A stretch of 43,583 nt of DNA, from IMG/VR virus record IMGVR_UViG_3300031788_000039, positions 1 through 43,583 of that record; one strand, written 5' to 3'. The notes under the pieces are model-generated. The model searched no databases and was not told the origin of the DNA. It saw only the letters and a program-made list of their open reading frames with translations. Position 1 is the stretch's first letter, and every line of letters starts with the position of its first letter. This stretch comes from a virus. The position numbers were made by a program, and so were the translations under genes. Shown one piece after another: positions 20,501 to 29,678 of this stretch.

Positions 20501-22551
20501 TATGCTTGCCCCACGTTGTTAGAGTTTAGCGCCGGGTTGTAGCTGCTGAGGCGGTCGCCAAGGCGTCCGGGCATGCTTTGGAGATGACCAATCATTTCGC
20601 GTAGCAGACCGTTGGTTTCGGCAGCGGATGCGTGCGGCTGAGTTCCGGCGGGAGCGCCGCCGATGTTATTCGTCCGCAGCGCGCCCAGGTCCGCTTCTAT
20701 TCTCTGCCGCGTGGTCAGGGGGTAAACGTGCGACGGGTCGATCGCGTTCTGTCGAAGCTGTGCGGCCGATTCGGCATCTGTCTGACCATATTTGGCGAGG
20801 TATCCAGCCGGGGAATGATAAGCCAGATTGTGCCATCGATCATTGATCTGGTCCCTCAGGTCACGCAACGCCTGCGTCTCTGATGCCTCCTCCGCCTGCT
20901 TTCGAGCGGTCGCGTCGATCGCCGCGTTGATCGCTTTTTCGCGTATTACTTGCTGCTCTGCCGGTGAAGAAGCCATCGCCGCCTGGGAAGCGGCGAGCGT
21001 CGGAGCCTGCTTCACCTGAGCGCCGGCGAGCGTCTGGAGTTGATTCCTGATATTCACCGGAGCATTGCCGGGATTCGCGATCCAATAATTGAGGATCTGA
21101 TCCTGACTCATCCCCGAGATTGCTCGATAGGCGGCGAGGTCTTGAGATTCTTCGGCAGTGAGCGGGGTCCGCGGGTCGCCTTGTTTCTTGGTCAGCGAGG
21201 CTGACTTTTCGGCATAGTCTTCAGTGAGGGCGCTGGTAACGGTTCGTAGCGCGCGGCTCCCCGTTTCCGATGCAAGCGAAGCCTCGAACAGCCTTACGCT
21301 ACTCGGCTTGTTCCCGGCGGTAAGGCGAGCGAGGAATGCGCCCGCGTCGGAAATGCTTCCGCCAAGCGATTCGATCGTCTTCGCCGCATTCCGGTCTGCA
21401 TCTGGAGAGCCCTGGCCGCCGCCCAAAGAATTCAGTAGGAACGCATCGGAAACAGTATTGATTGCGTTCTGATCCGACGCGCCCGCCGCTACTTCCTGCG
21501 CCGCCTTCTCCACCAGATCGCTGTATTGCCCTGCCGTCGCCCTCCCTCCGAGTTGCCCCTCGATTCCGGCAAACAGCGTCCCTCGCTCGCTCTCGGATAT
21601 TTGGATGTTGCCGGGGTATGTGTTTTGCGCGCCCTGATTGAATGACCCTTTGAGGTAATCAATCGTCGCCTCGCCGCCTGGCTGAGCTGGCGCAAGGCCT
21701 GCGTCGTTCACCGCCTCGCTGATACTCCGATTACTATCTGTGAGGAGTTTGGCCCTTTTCTCTGTCTGGGTAAGCTCGCTGTTGACGGTCGAAATTGCAG
21801 ATCCAATCGCCACAAGCGCTATCGTCACCGTCCCGAACATCCCCTGCACGCTGGTCATGGCTGCCCCGATCTTCCCTGCCATCGTCTCAGCCGCTTCACC
21901 GACTCCGAGGAATCCGCCCTCGGAGGCCGCCGCAACCTCGGCCATGCGGATCTTGAACGCCTCCAGCTCATCGGCGGCGAGCTTTACCGCGAAAGCCTCG
22001 CGATCCATCGCGGCAACGGTTGCATCGGCGGAAACCTGCGCGACGGCGGCCGACTTCTCGAACGCCTCTTGCTTCAAAAACTGCTGAAAAGCAATGTCGT
22101 CGGCGGCGCGCTGGTTCGTCGCGGACGCGATTCGCGCGAGTTCCTGTTCCCGTTCGGATCGGGCGAGCATCGCCTTTATCGAAGCCTCCGAGGCTTCCTC
22201 ATTGGCCGCCGCCCCCGACGAAAGAAGCCTGATCTGTTCTGCCGTCGTCTCTTCGTAGGAAATGCCGAGCTGCTTGTTTGTCTCGATAACCTTTAAGGCC
22301 GCTGCGACTGCGGCAGCGCCGTATTTCTCTGTCGATTCAGCCATCGCCGCGTTGTCGGCGGCAACATCGTGTGCGGCCTTTTCGGAAATCTCGGCCAGCG
22401 TCTCAATCTCGATGCCGACCCTGTTGATCCCTTCGCCCATCTTCCGCGCAGGGTCCGCCGTCGCGAGCATCTGATTGTGCAGCGCGAGAATCGCCTGCAC
22501 GATCTTGGCCGTGTTGGCGTCAAAGGTCAGTGATACGTCGCCCCTACCCAT
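20500..22551 (-). CDS. Tape measure protein
   Basis: Encodes 683 residues. Long Ala-rich helices occupy residues 1-240. They are followed by a hydrophobic stretch (about 240-275: IGAAMTSVQGMFGTVTIALV) and more helix to the end, as in tape measures that fix tail length. At about 0.15 nm per residue this would give a tail near 100 nm, a family rule rather than a measurement. The ATG at 22551 lies inside the end of the 51-residue gene, and the first 28 residues resemble that small protein. Confidence 0.8.
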   Translation of the reverse strand: MGRGDVSLTFDANTAKIVQAILALHNQMLATADPARKMGEGINRVGIEIETLAEISEKAAHDVAADNAAMAESTEKYGAAAVAAALKVIETNKQLGISYEETTAEQIRLLSSGAAANEEASEASIKAMLARSEREQELARIASATNQRAADDIAFQQFLKQEAFEKSAAVAQVSADATVAAMDREAFAVKLAADELEAFKIRMAEVAAASEGGFLGVGEAAETMAGKIGAAMTSVQGMFGTVTIALVAIGSAISTVNSELTQTEKRAKLLTDSNRSISEAVNDAGLAPAQPGGEATIDYLKGSFNQGAQNTYPGNIQISESERGTLFAGIEGQLGGRATAGQYSDLVEKAAQEVAAGASDQNAINTVSDAFLLNSLGGGQGSPDADRNAAKTIESLGGSISDAGAFLARLTAGNKPSSVRLFEASLASETGSRALRTVTSALTEDYAEKSASLTKKQGDPRTPLTAEESQDLAAYRAISGMSQDQILNYWIANPGNAPVNIRNQLQTLAGAQVKQAPTLAASQAAMASSPAEQQVIREKAINAAIDATARKQAEEASETQALRDLRDQINDRWHNLAYHSPAGYLAKYGQTDAESAAQLRQNAIDPSHVYPLTTRQRIEADLGALRTNNIGGAPAGTQPHASAAETNGLLREMIGHLQSMPGRLGDRLSSYNPALNSNNVGQA

Positions 22552-22699
22552 TGGATTTAGCTTTCAGTTTCAACTGAGTCTCGACCGCCTTCGATAGCCG
22601 TTTCTCAAGGTCGCGCATCTTCTTCTGGCAGGCCAAATACGATTTAACAAACGGCTTCATGTCCACATGAAGAGAGATCGTCACGTCGCCCTTTGCCAT
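22544..22699 (-). CDS. 51-residue protein resembling the tape-measure N-terminus
   Basis: The ATG at 22699 overlaps the preceding stop (TAATG) and the TAG at 22546-22544 overlaps the tape-measure start by eight bases. The opening MAKGDVTISLHVDMKPFV aligns without gaps to MGRGDVSLTFDANTAKIV of the tape measure, and the Leu-Ala and Met that follow also line up. Its position matches that of tail-assembly chaperones. It may be a duplicated N-terminal piece acting as a chaperone or cap. Confidence 0.65.
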   Translation of the reverse strand: MAKGDVTISLHVDMKPFVKSYLACQKKMRDLEKRLSKAVETQLKLKAKSNG

Positions 22700-23439
22700 T
22701 ATGCGCTCGCTTTCGGTGTGAAGGTTCCATCGGTCAGAGCCGCCTCTGCGAAAACGTCAATCTGAGGAGAGTCGATCGAGCACAGAAGGATTGTCCGCAG
22801 AGACGACTCATCGAAAAGGCCGAGCAATATGCACTCTTCAAGGCCGACAAAATAGTTGGTCGCGAGAAGATCGGCGCATGCCTGAATCGTTCCCTCGAAT
22901 TCAACAGGCTGGCCGACGTTCGCGAAATACCAGTTAATGACTCGATCGCCTATCTGGTCGATCTTCCTAAATTGCGGCTTGACGATGAAATGGGGCTGGC
23001 CGGCCTTCAATCCCCCGAGCACCCGTGGGAGATTGAGATCGAACCGGCCAGCGCGGAACTTCTTAACGAGAGGGACCACCCATTTGTTTTGATCGCAAAG
23101 GGCCACCTCATAGCCGGACTGCTGGCGGGATCTCGCGAGGTCTGAAGGCGCAGGGCGCAAATCCGCCTGCATCCCGACCCAGAACTTCAGCGGCTCCGCA
23201 TTGGGCCGCTGCACCTCGCTCTGAATCCAGGTCTGCGTCTGGGGATTGAAGACGGGATGCTCAGCGCCATGCCCGAAAAGGCATCCGGTTTTCCCGCCTG
23301 GGCCGCAGTCGCAACCGATCAGCGTTGGGCATAGCCAGCCGCCGCCGGCGTCAATGAACCTTCCGAGCAGGCCAAAGTTGCTCGCCATCTGCTCGTTGAG
23401 CCCCGAGACGCCGGGGATGAAGTAGAGAAATCGTCGCAT
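22699..23439 (-). CDS. Tail-associated protein, possible tail assembly protein
   Basis: Encodes 246 residues with GGAGCACG before the ATG. The opening RRFLYFIPGVSGLNEQMASN precedes a Cys-rich loop (LIGCDCGPGGKTGCLFGHG). The C-terminal third has FVGLEECILLGLFDESSLRT. It lies between the major tail protein candidate and the tape measure, where tail-assembly chaperones are expected, but no ribosomal slippage site was seen. No family recognised. Confidence 0.5.
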   Translation of the reverse strand: MRRFLYFIPGVSGLNEQMASNFGLLGRFIDAGGGWLCPTLIGCDCGPGGKTGCLFGHGAEHPVFNPQTQTWIQSEVQRPNAEPLKFWVGMQADLRPAPSDLARSRQQSGYEVALCDQNKWVVPLVKKFRAGRFDLNLPRVLGGLKAGQPHFIVKPQFRKIDQIGDRVINWYFANVGQPVEFEGTIQACADLLATNYFVGLEECILLGLFDESSLRTILLCSIDSPQIDVFAEAALTDGTFTPKASA

Positions 23440-23453
23440 CGTGCTCCATTTGA

Positions 23454-24401
23454 TTACGACGTTGGGATTGCAGCGGCGGCGATCGCGAGCTGCGTGGTTC
23501 CGGTTGGCGTGTACCGGAAGGTTAACTTGCCCTCGGCCTTGTGCGCGAGCGTTCCGGCGGCCGGGGTGATGGCACCGGTGGTTCCGCTCACCTTGATGTG
23601 CGTCGTCGTCGCCGCGGGAACGCGCGTCCCGTTCGTGAGGTACTGCTGGAAATACACCGCGAATGAGCTGGATAGCGCGTAAATGTCGCCGATGGTGGCC
23701 CGCAGCCCATAGTCAAACGTGGTGAATTCGATGCTGGCGGCGCGGTAGTCTATGCCAACGAACGAGGGATAAGGGTTGCCGTCCGATCCCTTCACCCAAA
23801 CGTCGATGCCGAAGTTTACCGAAATATCCTGAATGCCCTGGAGGAAGTTGGAGTCGTATTTGACAGGACCGACCGTGTAAGCCTTCGCGGTGGCAGTCGC
23901 GCCCGCGGTGATCGCTGAGGCATTGGTGAACACGATGGGGGTCGCGCCGGAGTAGGAGGCCGTGGTGCCGAGAATGGCGTGAACCATGAGCGACAGCTTG
24001 CCGGGGCTGCCGTGGCTCGCGCGCATGCTCGCGGGCACGATCATGCCGTCCGTGATGTTCATCAGGATGTGATCGGCCGTGGCGATGGCGACGGGGACGC
24101 CGCCGGTGAGGAAGTATCGGCCCCAGGCGCTGAAGCCGGGCGCTGAACTTCCGCAGTTGATCAGCGCGCCTGACATGCCGATGGTTGTTGCCACCGAGAG
24201 GTCGTAAGTGTCCAACTTGAACTTGGGCTCGATGCTGTTGGCCGCAACGAACATGCGATCGACTTCGGAGCCGGCGGCGAGTTCGAGGAGCTTGACGCCC
24301 GCATCGTCGCCGGTCGATTCGATCTCATTGATCCAGAGCGACGTGCCGGCCGCGGTGTTGAGGTTGGCGGCGTAGGGGAGGTACCTGAATTGCTGACCCA
24401 T
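23454..24401 (-). CDS. Major tail protein candidate
   Basis: Encodes 315 residues with a GGAGCTCGCA ribosome site. It has alternating strands with Thr/Ala/Gly-rich turns, for example IEPKFKLDTYDLSVATTIG and GKLTFRYTPTGTTQLAIAA, and few charged residues. It sits two genes before the tape measure, the usual place of the tail tube protein. The assignment is by position and composition, not by a recognised signature. Confidence 0.55.
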   Translation of the reverse strand: MGQQFRYLPYAANLNTAAGTSLWINEIESTGDDAGVKLLELAAGSEVDRMFVAANSIEPKFKLDTYDLSVATTIGMSGALINCGSSAPGFSAWGRYFLTGGVPVAIATADHILMNITDGMIVPASMRASHGSPGKLSLMVHAILGTTASYSGATPIVFTNASAITAGATATAKAYTVGPVKYDSNFLQGIQDISVNFGIDVWVKGSDGNPYPSFVGIDYRAASIEFTTFDYGLRATIGDIYALSSSFAVYFQQYLTNGTRVPAATTTHIKVSGTTGAITPAAGTLAHKAEGKLTFRYTPTGTTQLAIAAAAIPTS

Positions 24402-24413
24402 TGCGAGCTCCGG

Positions 24414-25622
24414 TTAATTTGATTTGATCGACCCATCTGAAAACACTTGGATCGTGTGCGTGAGTGTCGGCGATCCCTCGGAAGTCGGGGGATTGATCGG
24501 CGGCGTCGGTGTCGCCAGATCGGCGGTCGTGCCTGCGAACGTGTTGGCTGGAGGGGCGGGGATGTCCGCAAGGTTCGCATCGTAGGTGCCGGGCGTGCCG
24601 ACCCATGAGCCTCCGCCGGACGATCCGCCCTGCGTGCAATACGCCGATCCCCAAGTGTGAATGCCGTATGCCTGATTACCCGACCCCGTAGACGCGGGCG
24701 TGTTGGTCTGGACGATGCCCGGGCAGGACGCTCCGCCGCCGATGTTGTTAATGAAAACCAACCAGCCTCCGCCGACTTCATACACCATGCCCGATGTTCC
24801 ACCCGGTTTGTTCCCGGGGAGGGAGAGGTTGATGTAATTGTTCGCGAAGGTTGCAACCCAACCAGTGGGCTGCACGCCCGATCCATTGGCTAAAAGGGAC
24901 AGACCCATAGAACTGGCGTTTGTGCTCTTCCAGTTGTACGCGACGTTGCCCTTGGCCTCGAAGTTCTGGGCACCGGAGATGCTGCCTTCTTGGAGTTTGT
25001 TGATCAGTCCGGTGGCGTAGTTATAGTTAAAACTGCATCCATTGCCGGGGTATTCCTGCCCACCATCCCAGACCTTCACAAATAGGTTGTAGTCGAGGTG
25101 CGAATTGGTGGCTCCGAATGCAGCCCAGGCCCTGGTGTTGCTAACCATCGAATCGTGAAAATCGTTGTGGGTGATATTCAGTCCAGTCTCGCCCACGGTC
25201 GCATTGATCCCGTAGACCAGCGTTCCGTTGGGATACCCCGCCGCGACGTACTGGAAGTAGTTCTGGGTGATCGTGACGTTGGAATAATGCGAGCCCTGCC
25301 GAAGATCGATCAGGCCGGCGTTGCTGTGAACGTCGAGATATTCGATGGTCACATTCGAGGAATTTCCGGCCACGACGAAGCCGCATGAGTTCGCACCGGA
25401 AAGCCCGGTGAACACGACATGGGTGCCGAAATTCTGTTGGCCCTTCAGTACCGTGTTTCCGCTGATCGTCAACGGGGACGTGAAGGCGAACGTGCCGGCG
25501 GACACGTCGAGTTCACCGTTCGCCGCGGCGTTGAGGTTCGCCTGGGTGAGCGGTCCGGTGATCGTGGCGGCGCTCGCGGCGCTCGCCAGGATGATCACGA
25601 TGATGAACGAGATTGTTTTCAT
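24414..25622 (-). CDS. Secreted right-handed beta-helix (pectate-lyase-like) protein
   Basis: Encodes 402 residues from MKTISFIIVIILASAASAAT at 25622, whose ATG overlaps the previous stop. Residues 1-18 form a Sec signal peptide with an AxA cleavage site. The body carries beta-helix rungs: NVTIEYLDVHSNAGLIDLRQ, NVTITQNYFQYVAAG, LNITHNDFHDS, SHLDYNLFVKVWDGG. Pectate-lyase-like folds often cut or bind polysaccharide, as in phage tailspikes. A cleavable export signal is unusual for a virion protein. It may be exported, displayed on the host or recently acquired. Confidence 0.7.
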   Translation of the reverse strand: MKTISFIIVIILASAASAATITGPLTQANLNAAANGELDVSAGTFAFTSPLTISGNTVLKGQQNFGTHVVFTGLSGANSCGFVVAGNSSNVTIEYLDVHSNAGLIDLRQGSHYSNVTITQNYFQYVAAGYPNGTLVYGINATVGETGLNITHNDFHDSMVSNTRAWAAFGATNSHLDYNLFVKVWDGGQEYPGNGCSFNYNYATGLINKLQEGSISGAQNFEAKGNVAYNWKSTNASSMGLSLLANGSGVQPTGWVATFANNYINLSLPGNKPGGTSGMVYEVGGGWLVFINNIGGGASCPGIVQTNTPASTGSGNQAYGIHTWGSAYCTQGGSSGGGSWVGTPGTYDANLADIPAPPANTFAGTTADLATPTPPINPPTSEGSPTLTHTIQVFSDGSIKSN

Positions 25623-25966
25623 TTCAAAAGCCATTTCTCCGCGAGGGCGATGAAGAGGCCGCCGACCGCGGCGCTTGAGACGGAGCAAACGCAAATCCAG
25701 ATCACGCCGGCAACCCTGCTTCGGCTCTTGAGTAGAGTGGTGATGTGCCGGTCGTGATCCTTGATCGTGTTGCAGATCCCGCCGGTCATCGCGCCGGTGT
25801 GCGGATCGACGCTCCCGTCCAATCGTTCGATGATCTTTCGGTTGTCGTTCTTATTCTCCTGCCGGAACGCCCTGATCTCTTCGTGGGTCTGGGCGCGGGA
25901 TTCATTTACCGTGGTTGCCAGTTCGGCGAACTGGCGGGCAAGATCGGTTCTTTCAATATCTCCCAT
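25619..25966 (-). CDS. Membrane protein with C-terminal anchor, XhlA-like
   Basis: Encodes 115 residues (ATG 25966; GTG 25969 possible). The N-terminal half is a charged coiled coil (ARQFAELATTVNESRAQTHE), then KDHDRHITTLLKSRSR and one transmembrane segment (VIWICVCSVSSAAVGGLFIA). This order is that of XhlA/BhlA-type holin accessory proteins. It could take part in lysis, or anchor the neighbouring exported beta-helix protein. The family call is tentative. Confidence 0.55.
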   Translation of the reverse strand: MGDIERTDLARQFAELATTVNESRAQTHEEIRAFRQENKNDNRKIIERLDGSVDPHTGAMTGGICNTIKDHDRHITTLLKSRSRVAGVIWICVCSVSSAAVGGLFIALAEKWLLK

Positions 25967-26008
25967 CACGGCGCCCCTTTACTCAAGAGCCTCGGTCCAA
26001 CAAATCGG

Positions 26009-26539
26009 TCAGGCTGATTGCGTCGTCGAGAGCGTCGGCGGCGCGACGGGAGCTGGCGGAACAGTCGGATTCGCGAGGTACGCGCTGATCTGCGTGAGCT
26101 TCTCGGCGATGAAGTTCTGCACCTTCTCCAGATCGGCAACGAGCGTGGCATGGTACGAATGCGCCTTGCTCAGCGCCTGCTGTGCTTCGGCAGCCGCCTC
26201 GGCCTTCAGCTTGTTCAGGGTGGCATTGCTGTCGATCGCCGCTTTCAGGGCCGGGGGGATCGCAGCCTGAATCTGGCTCTCGATTGCCTTCGCGGCCTGA
26301 TAATCGGCGGCGAGGCTCGCGAGGATTTCAGGGTTGTGATCCGGGGTAGCAACGACGGGGGATGGCGTAACGACGGGGGCCGCAACGACCGGCGCGGGAT
26401 CGGCGGCGGCTACGGGCGGCGCGACGGGCGCGACGGGTGCAACTTCCGCAACGACCGGCGCTGCGGTCTCGGCTGGAGCGGGATCTCCGGCGGTGGTATC
26501 GGTCGTGATTGTCGGATCGTTCGAGGGTGCTGCTGACAT
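26009..26539 (-). CDS. Pro/Ala-rich coiled-coil protein
   Basis: Encodes 176 residues with GGAGACTCAG before the ATG. Residues 1-65 are low-complexity Ala/Pro/Val (PVAPVAPPVAAADPAPVVAA). Residues 70-150 form a long helix (AADYQAAKAIESQIQAAIPP), then a Pro-rich end. It is probably a linker or virion-attached stalk. No family recognised. Confidence 0.5.
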   Translation of the reverse strand: MSAAPSNDPTITTDTTAGDPAPAETAAPVVAEVAPVAPVAPPVAAADPAPVVAAPVVTPSPVVATPDHNPEILASLAADYQAAKAIESQIQAAIPPALKAAIDSNATLNKLKAEAAAEAQQALSKAHSYHATLVADLEKVQNFIAEKLTQISAYLANPTVPPAPVAPPTLSTTQSA

Positions 26540-26548
26540 CTGAGTCTC

Positions 26549-27115
26549 CTATGCCGCAACTGCGGCGGTTTGGGGGTCGGAGCCGAATAGCTCCACGAGT
26601 TTCACCTGGACGACTTTAGCGATCATCTCGCGCTCGTCGTCGGTCACAACGCGGATTTCCCGTTTCAGGTTCGGGTAGCCGCGTCCGTTTTTGTGCTTGA
26701 CGTACAAATCCTCTGAGTTCTGCGGCAGATTGGGCACGAGGTTGAAGATCCGCGCCCGCATGTTCAGGACGATGGCATTGCGAGCGCCGATGATGTACGC
26801 CGGACTGACCTTAAGGTCGCGCCTGAGCGAGCCGTTGAACACGAGCGACGGTCTGCCGCCTTTTTGTTTCAGATAGCTCGGGGATCGGGGAGCGTATCCG
26901 TATTTCGACTGCACGCCGGCCTCGAAGTGATCGGCGAGGATTCCGCCCGGCTTGCTGGTCATTCCAGCCGGGACGATGCCAGTGTGCCAGTATTCAGCGC
27001 CAGCGCGCAGGGCAATCAGCATGAGGTCGGGCGCGGCCTTGAGCTGCGCGAGACGCGCGTCGCTCACTTCGACCGTGACGCTGAATGCTCGGGATTTGCT
27101 GATGTAGACTGGCAT
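26549..27115 (-). CDS. Minor tail / virion morphogenesis-like protein
   Basis: Encodes 188 residues from MPVYISKSRAFSVTVEVSD at 27115 (TGATG overlap); the longer ORF start is rejected. Basic segments KQKGGRPSLVFNGSLRRDLK and RARIFNLVPNLPQ resemble the loop of HK97 gp10 or Mu gpG-type tail-completion proteins, where a GxLRxS element is typical. Its position between head-tail connector genes and the tail tube agrees with tail completion. Confidence 0.5.
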   Translation of the reverse strand: MPVYISKSRAFSVTVEVSDARLAQLKAAPDLMLIALRAGAEYWHTGIVPAGMTSKPGGILADHFEAGVQSKYGYAPRSPSYLKQKGGRPSLVFNGSLRRDLKVSPAYIIGARNAIVLNMRARIFNLVPNLPQNSEDLYVKHKNGRGYPNLKREIRVVTDDEREMIAKVVQVKLVELFGSDPQTAAVAA

Positions 27116-27843
27116 CAGGCGTTCATCCCCCAATGGAATCGGGCCATCGCCCGCCACCGCTCAAAGCGGATCGTGTTGTTATCCTGCTCGACCGGGTTGG
27201 TGAATTCTGGTTCCATCGCGGTTTCGTGCCGATTGATCGCCATGTAGTCGAGCGTTTCCTGTAGAGCCATGATCCCGTCACAGAGCGATCCGTAGGCGCT
27301 CTCTAATTCCACGGCAGCATTGAAGGGGTCGTTTTGATATTGGCTGGATACGTCCGCTTCAAACAGTACATCCACCGCGCCGCGAACGATCGAGATGCCC
27401 CCGGTGCCGATGGAATCGCTATTGAGCGCGTTGGGTGTAGGGGCAATCACCGCGATCGGCCTGGGGCACGGAACGATGAACGCCTGATCCGGGTTGACCG
27501 TCGCGAGGTTGCCCAATGCGGTCGAGATTGTGAAGGTCGTGCCGTTCACGATGCTTGCGATGGTCTGAGCACCGTCGATGCTGACAGCCTCGGTCGATGC
27601 CCCCGCGATCTCGATTGTCTGACCGGCGCCCAAAGTGTTCTGGTCGCGAGTGACGACGGTCATCACCCCGGACTGAATCGTGACGCTGGTGATCGGGAAG
27701 CCGACTTCTCCGATGAAGATGCGGGCGCTCGCGTCGGTCGGGTTCGCCGTTCCCGTCCACGTCTGGAAAAAGGGGACGTTAGCCAGCAACGTCGCGAATG
27801 CGGCGGTATTGAGTGCGAGAGAACCTGTTGCGGTGGCTGGCAT
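27115..27843 (-). CDS. Virion protein, possible tail terminator or connector
   Basis: Encodes 242 residues. An N-terminal helix and strands lead to a Thr/Ala-rich beta region (SVTIQSGVMTVVTRDQNTLG) that looks like an inserted Ig-type domain. The C-terminus has YGSLCDGIMALQETLDYMAI and RFERWRAMARFHWGMNA. Overlaps with both neighbours place it in the connector block. Family not recognised. Confidence 0.45.
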   Translation of the reverse strand: MPATATGSLALNTAAFATLLANVPFFQTWTGTANPTDASARIFIGEVGFPITSVTIQSGVMTVVTRDQNTLGAGQTIEIAGASTEAVSIDGAQTIASIVNGTTFTISTALGNLATVNPDQAFIVPCPRPIAVIAPTPNALNSDSIGTGGISIVRGAVDVLFEADVSSQYQNDPFNAAVELESAYGSLCDGIMALQETLDYMAINRHETAMEPEFTNPVEQDNNTIRFERWRAMARFHWGMNA

Positions 27844-28196
27844 TAGGTATTAGCTGAAAGCCGCAAGCATGTTCGGCCGGCCTGGATTCCTGTGACGTCC
27901 GATCCGCCGGCGACGCGCTTGACCTGGAGGATGAAGGTGTTTTTGACGCAAGGGAGCGTTGCATTCAGACCTAGCGCCGGTATTGGCCGCCACTCCGCAC
28001 TGCCCGCACTGTTGTTCATATCGTTCGTGCGCCAATACCCGACATTGCCAGCGGGTATCGCCACGAAGAATCCATCGTTGGGATTGGCGTCGAATGACAG
28101 GACTGTCAGTACCGCGTCCGATCCATTGGTACTGAGGCCGGCGACAACTGATGCCGATTCGGTTCCGAGTGGTGAGGTGCTGTTGATGTCGCTCAT
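27843..28196 (-). CDS. Hypothetical virion protein (117 residues)
   Basis: Begins MSDINSTSPLGTESASVVAG. A beta-rich domain (FVAIPAGNVGYWRTND) ends with ILQVKRVAGGSDVTGIQ. Its ATG overlaps the stop of the 491-residue gene (ATGA) and its stop abuts the next gene. It lies in the head-tail junction block. No family recognised. Confidence 0.45.
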   Translation of the reverse strand: MSDINSTSPLGTESASVVAGLSTNGSDAVLTVLSFDANPNDGFFVAIPAGNVGYWRTNDMNNSAGSAEWRPIPALGLNATLPCVKNTFILQVKRVAGGSDVTGIQAGRTCLRLSANT

Positions 28197-29668
28197 GTGT
28201 TATTTACTCCGATGTGGCCGATCGTGCCGCCCGCCCCCGCAGAAGCGGACGTGGTCGCACCTGAAAACGTTGCGGTCGAACCTGCGGTAAATGAGATGCT
28301 TCCGCTGAGAATTCCGCCGGTGAACGTGATTCCGTTGGCTTGCGCGTCGTCAATTGTTAGCGGCGTGATCGCCTGAATCGAGGAAAACGTAATGGGCTGC
28401 GCGGCTGTGGTAGTGGAGCATGTGCCAGTTGAGTTCCAAACGAATGTTCCACTCGAAACGACGCCTCCGCCGACAGACGCGGCGCCGTCGAGGATCATAT
28501 CACCTGTAATCGTAAACCCACCCGAAATAAGACATACATTCGATTCGGAACCGATAGGTACGCCACCGGTGAACGTCCCAAACGTCACGGAACTGGTGGA
28601 GTTATTGCTCACGCTGGAACCACCAGACAGGGTAACTGATGTAAACGATGTCGAGGCTAACTCAATTGTCAGCGTTGATCCGTCCGCCACTGTAAAATTA
28701 CCGTACGCATGAGCCGGGACGGTGCCGTTGCAGGGCCTGGTCCACGTGAATCCGGGGGGATTTTTTACGAAAATGGCATCTGATCCCGTAGTGGGAATCC
28801 CAGCACTCCAATTTCCAGAATTTGAAAAAGCCGACGAAACTGTTCCGATCCAATATGTCATAAATAGGTAGTTGTTGTATATCTCAGGCGTTACTGGGAA
28901 CAGGTAGTCGCTCGCGCCAGAGAAACTGGTGAAACCACTGAGATCGACGGCTGACAACTGGTAAACGCTTCCGGCAGATGTTAGACCCGAGTTGATGATC
29001 GCGGAAAACAACTGGATGGACGGTGATTGTTCTAAATTCGGTGAGGCGGGATTCGCACCTGCGTTGGTTAGCGCAAGAAGAATTAGCTCTGATCCCGTCC
29101 AGAGCCATTTGGGCTGACTGCTGTCGCCCACGACCGGAAATGTCCAAAAAGGTCGCTCCGTCGATCCGCTGCTCGGAGAATAAAATATTTCGTGGCTGGC
29201 TGGCGGCTGAGACGAACTCACCCAGCTTTCGACGATCTGATCGCCGAATTGATTGACCCAAATTGCGTCGATCCCGCCGCCCGCCACAAGATTTGCGTAG
29301 GTCGCGACATCGGACGGAAGAACCTTGTACCAAGAGACATTCTCCGGCAGCGGAGTTGTCCAATGGATGACCGTGTAATCGCACCCCGATGTTCCGCTCA
29401 GCACCTCGCATGATGCGACAGTCATCGTCACAGCAGCGCTGTCTGTCCCCGTAAAGGAGAAGGTTGTACCTGGCGCAATCGGATTCCCGTTGGTCACATG
29501 CGCCGACCGAATGGCGTCCTGCGGGCTGATGCAGGTAACTGGATAGATACCCGACGACACGCCCGAAAAATCGAGTGACGACGCCCACGTTTTCCAGTTC
29601 GATCCCGGCGTTTTGCCGGACAGCATCGACTGGATTGCTGTGTTGCAAGATGTTTGCATTGAACTCAT
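28193..29668 (-). CDS. Large beta-rich surface-type protein
   Basis: Encodes 491 residues. Residues 1-280 are a mixed domain with WASSLDFSGVSSGIYPVTCI. From about 285, SGNWSAGIPTTGSDAIFVKN opens a parallel beta-repeat region rich in Gly, Ser and Thr (FTSVTLSGGSSVSNNSTSSV). This motif is common in large extracellular proteins of planctomycetes and verrucomicrobia. AT content is visibly higher than in flanking genes. It is an insertion between connector and tail genes, perhaps an adhesion or host-derived surface protein. Confidence 0.55.
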   Translation of the reverse strand: MSSMQTSCNTAIQSMLSGKTPGSNWKTWASSLDFSGVSSGIYPVTCISPQDAIRSAHVTNGNPIAPGTTFSFTGTDSAAVTMTVASCEVLSGTSGCDYTVIHWTTPLPENVSWYKVLPSDVATYANLVAGGGIDAIWVNQFGDQIVESWVSSSQPPASHEIFYSPSSGSTERPFWTFPVVGDSSQPKWLWTGSELILLALTNAGANPASPNLEQSPSIQLFSAIINSGLTSAGSVYQLSAVDLSGFTSFSGASDYLFPVTPEIYNNYLFMTYWIGTVSSAFSNSGNWSAGIPTTGSDAIFVKNPPGFTWTRPCNGTVPAHAYGNFTVADGSTLTIELASTSFTSVTLSGGSSVSNNSTSSVTFGTFTGGVPIGSESNVCLISGGFTITGDMILDGAASVGGGVVSSGTFVWNSTGTCSTTTAAQPITFSSIQAITPLTIDDAQANGITFTGGILSGSISFTAGSTATFSGATTSASAGAGGTIGHIGVNNT

Positions 29669-29678
29669 TCATTGCATC

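Noticed and set aside
26018-26536. Plus-strand Arg/Gly-rich ORF
   Set aside because: A shadow of the Ala/Pro-rich gene on the minus strand, with no ribosome site.
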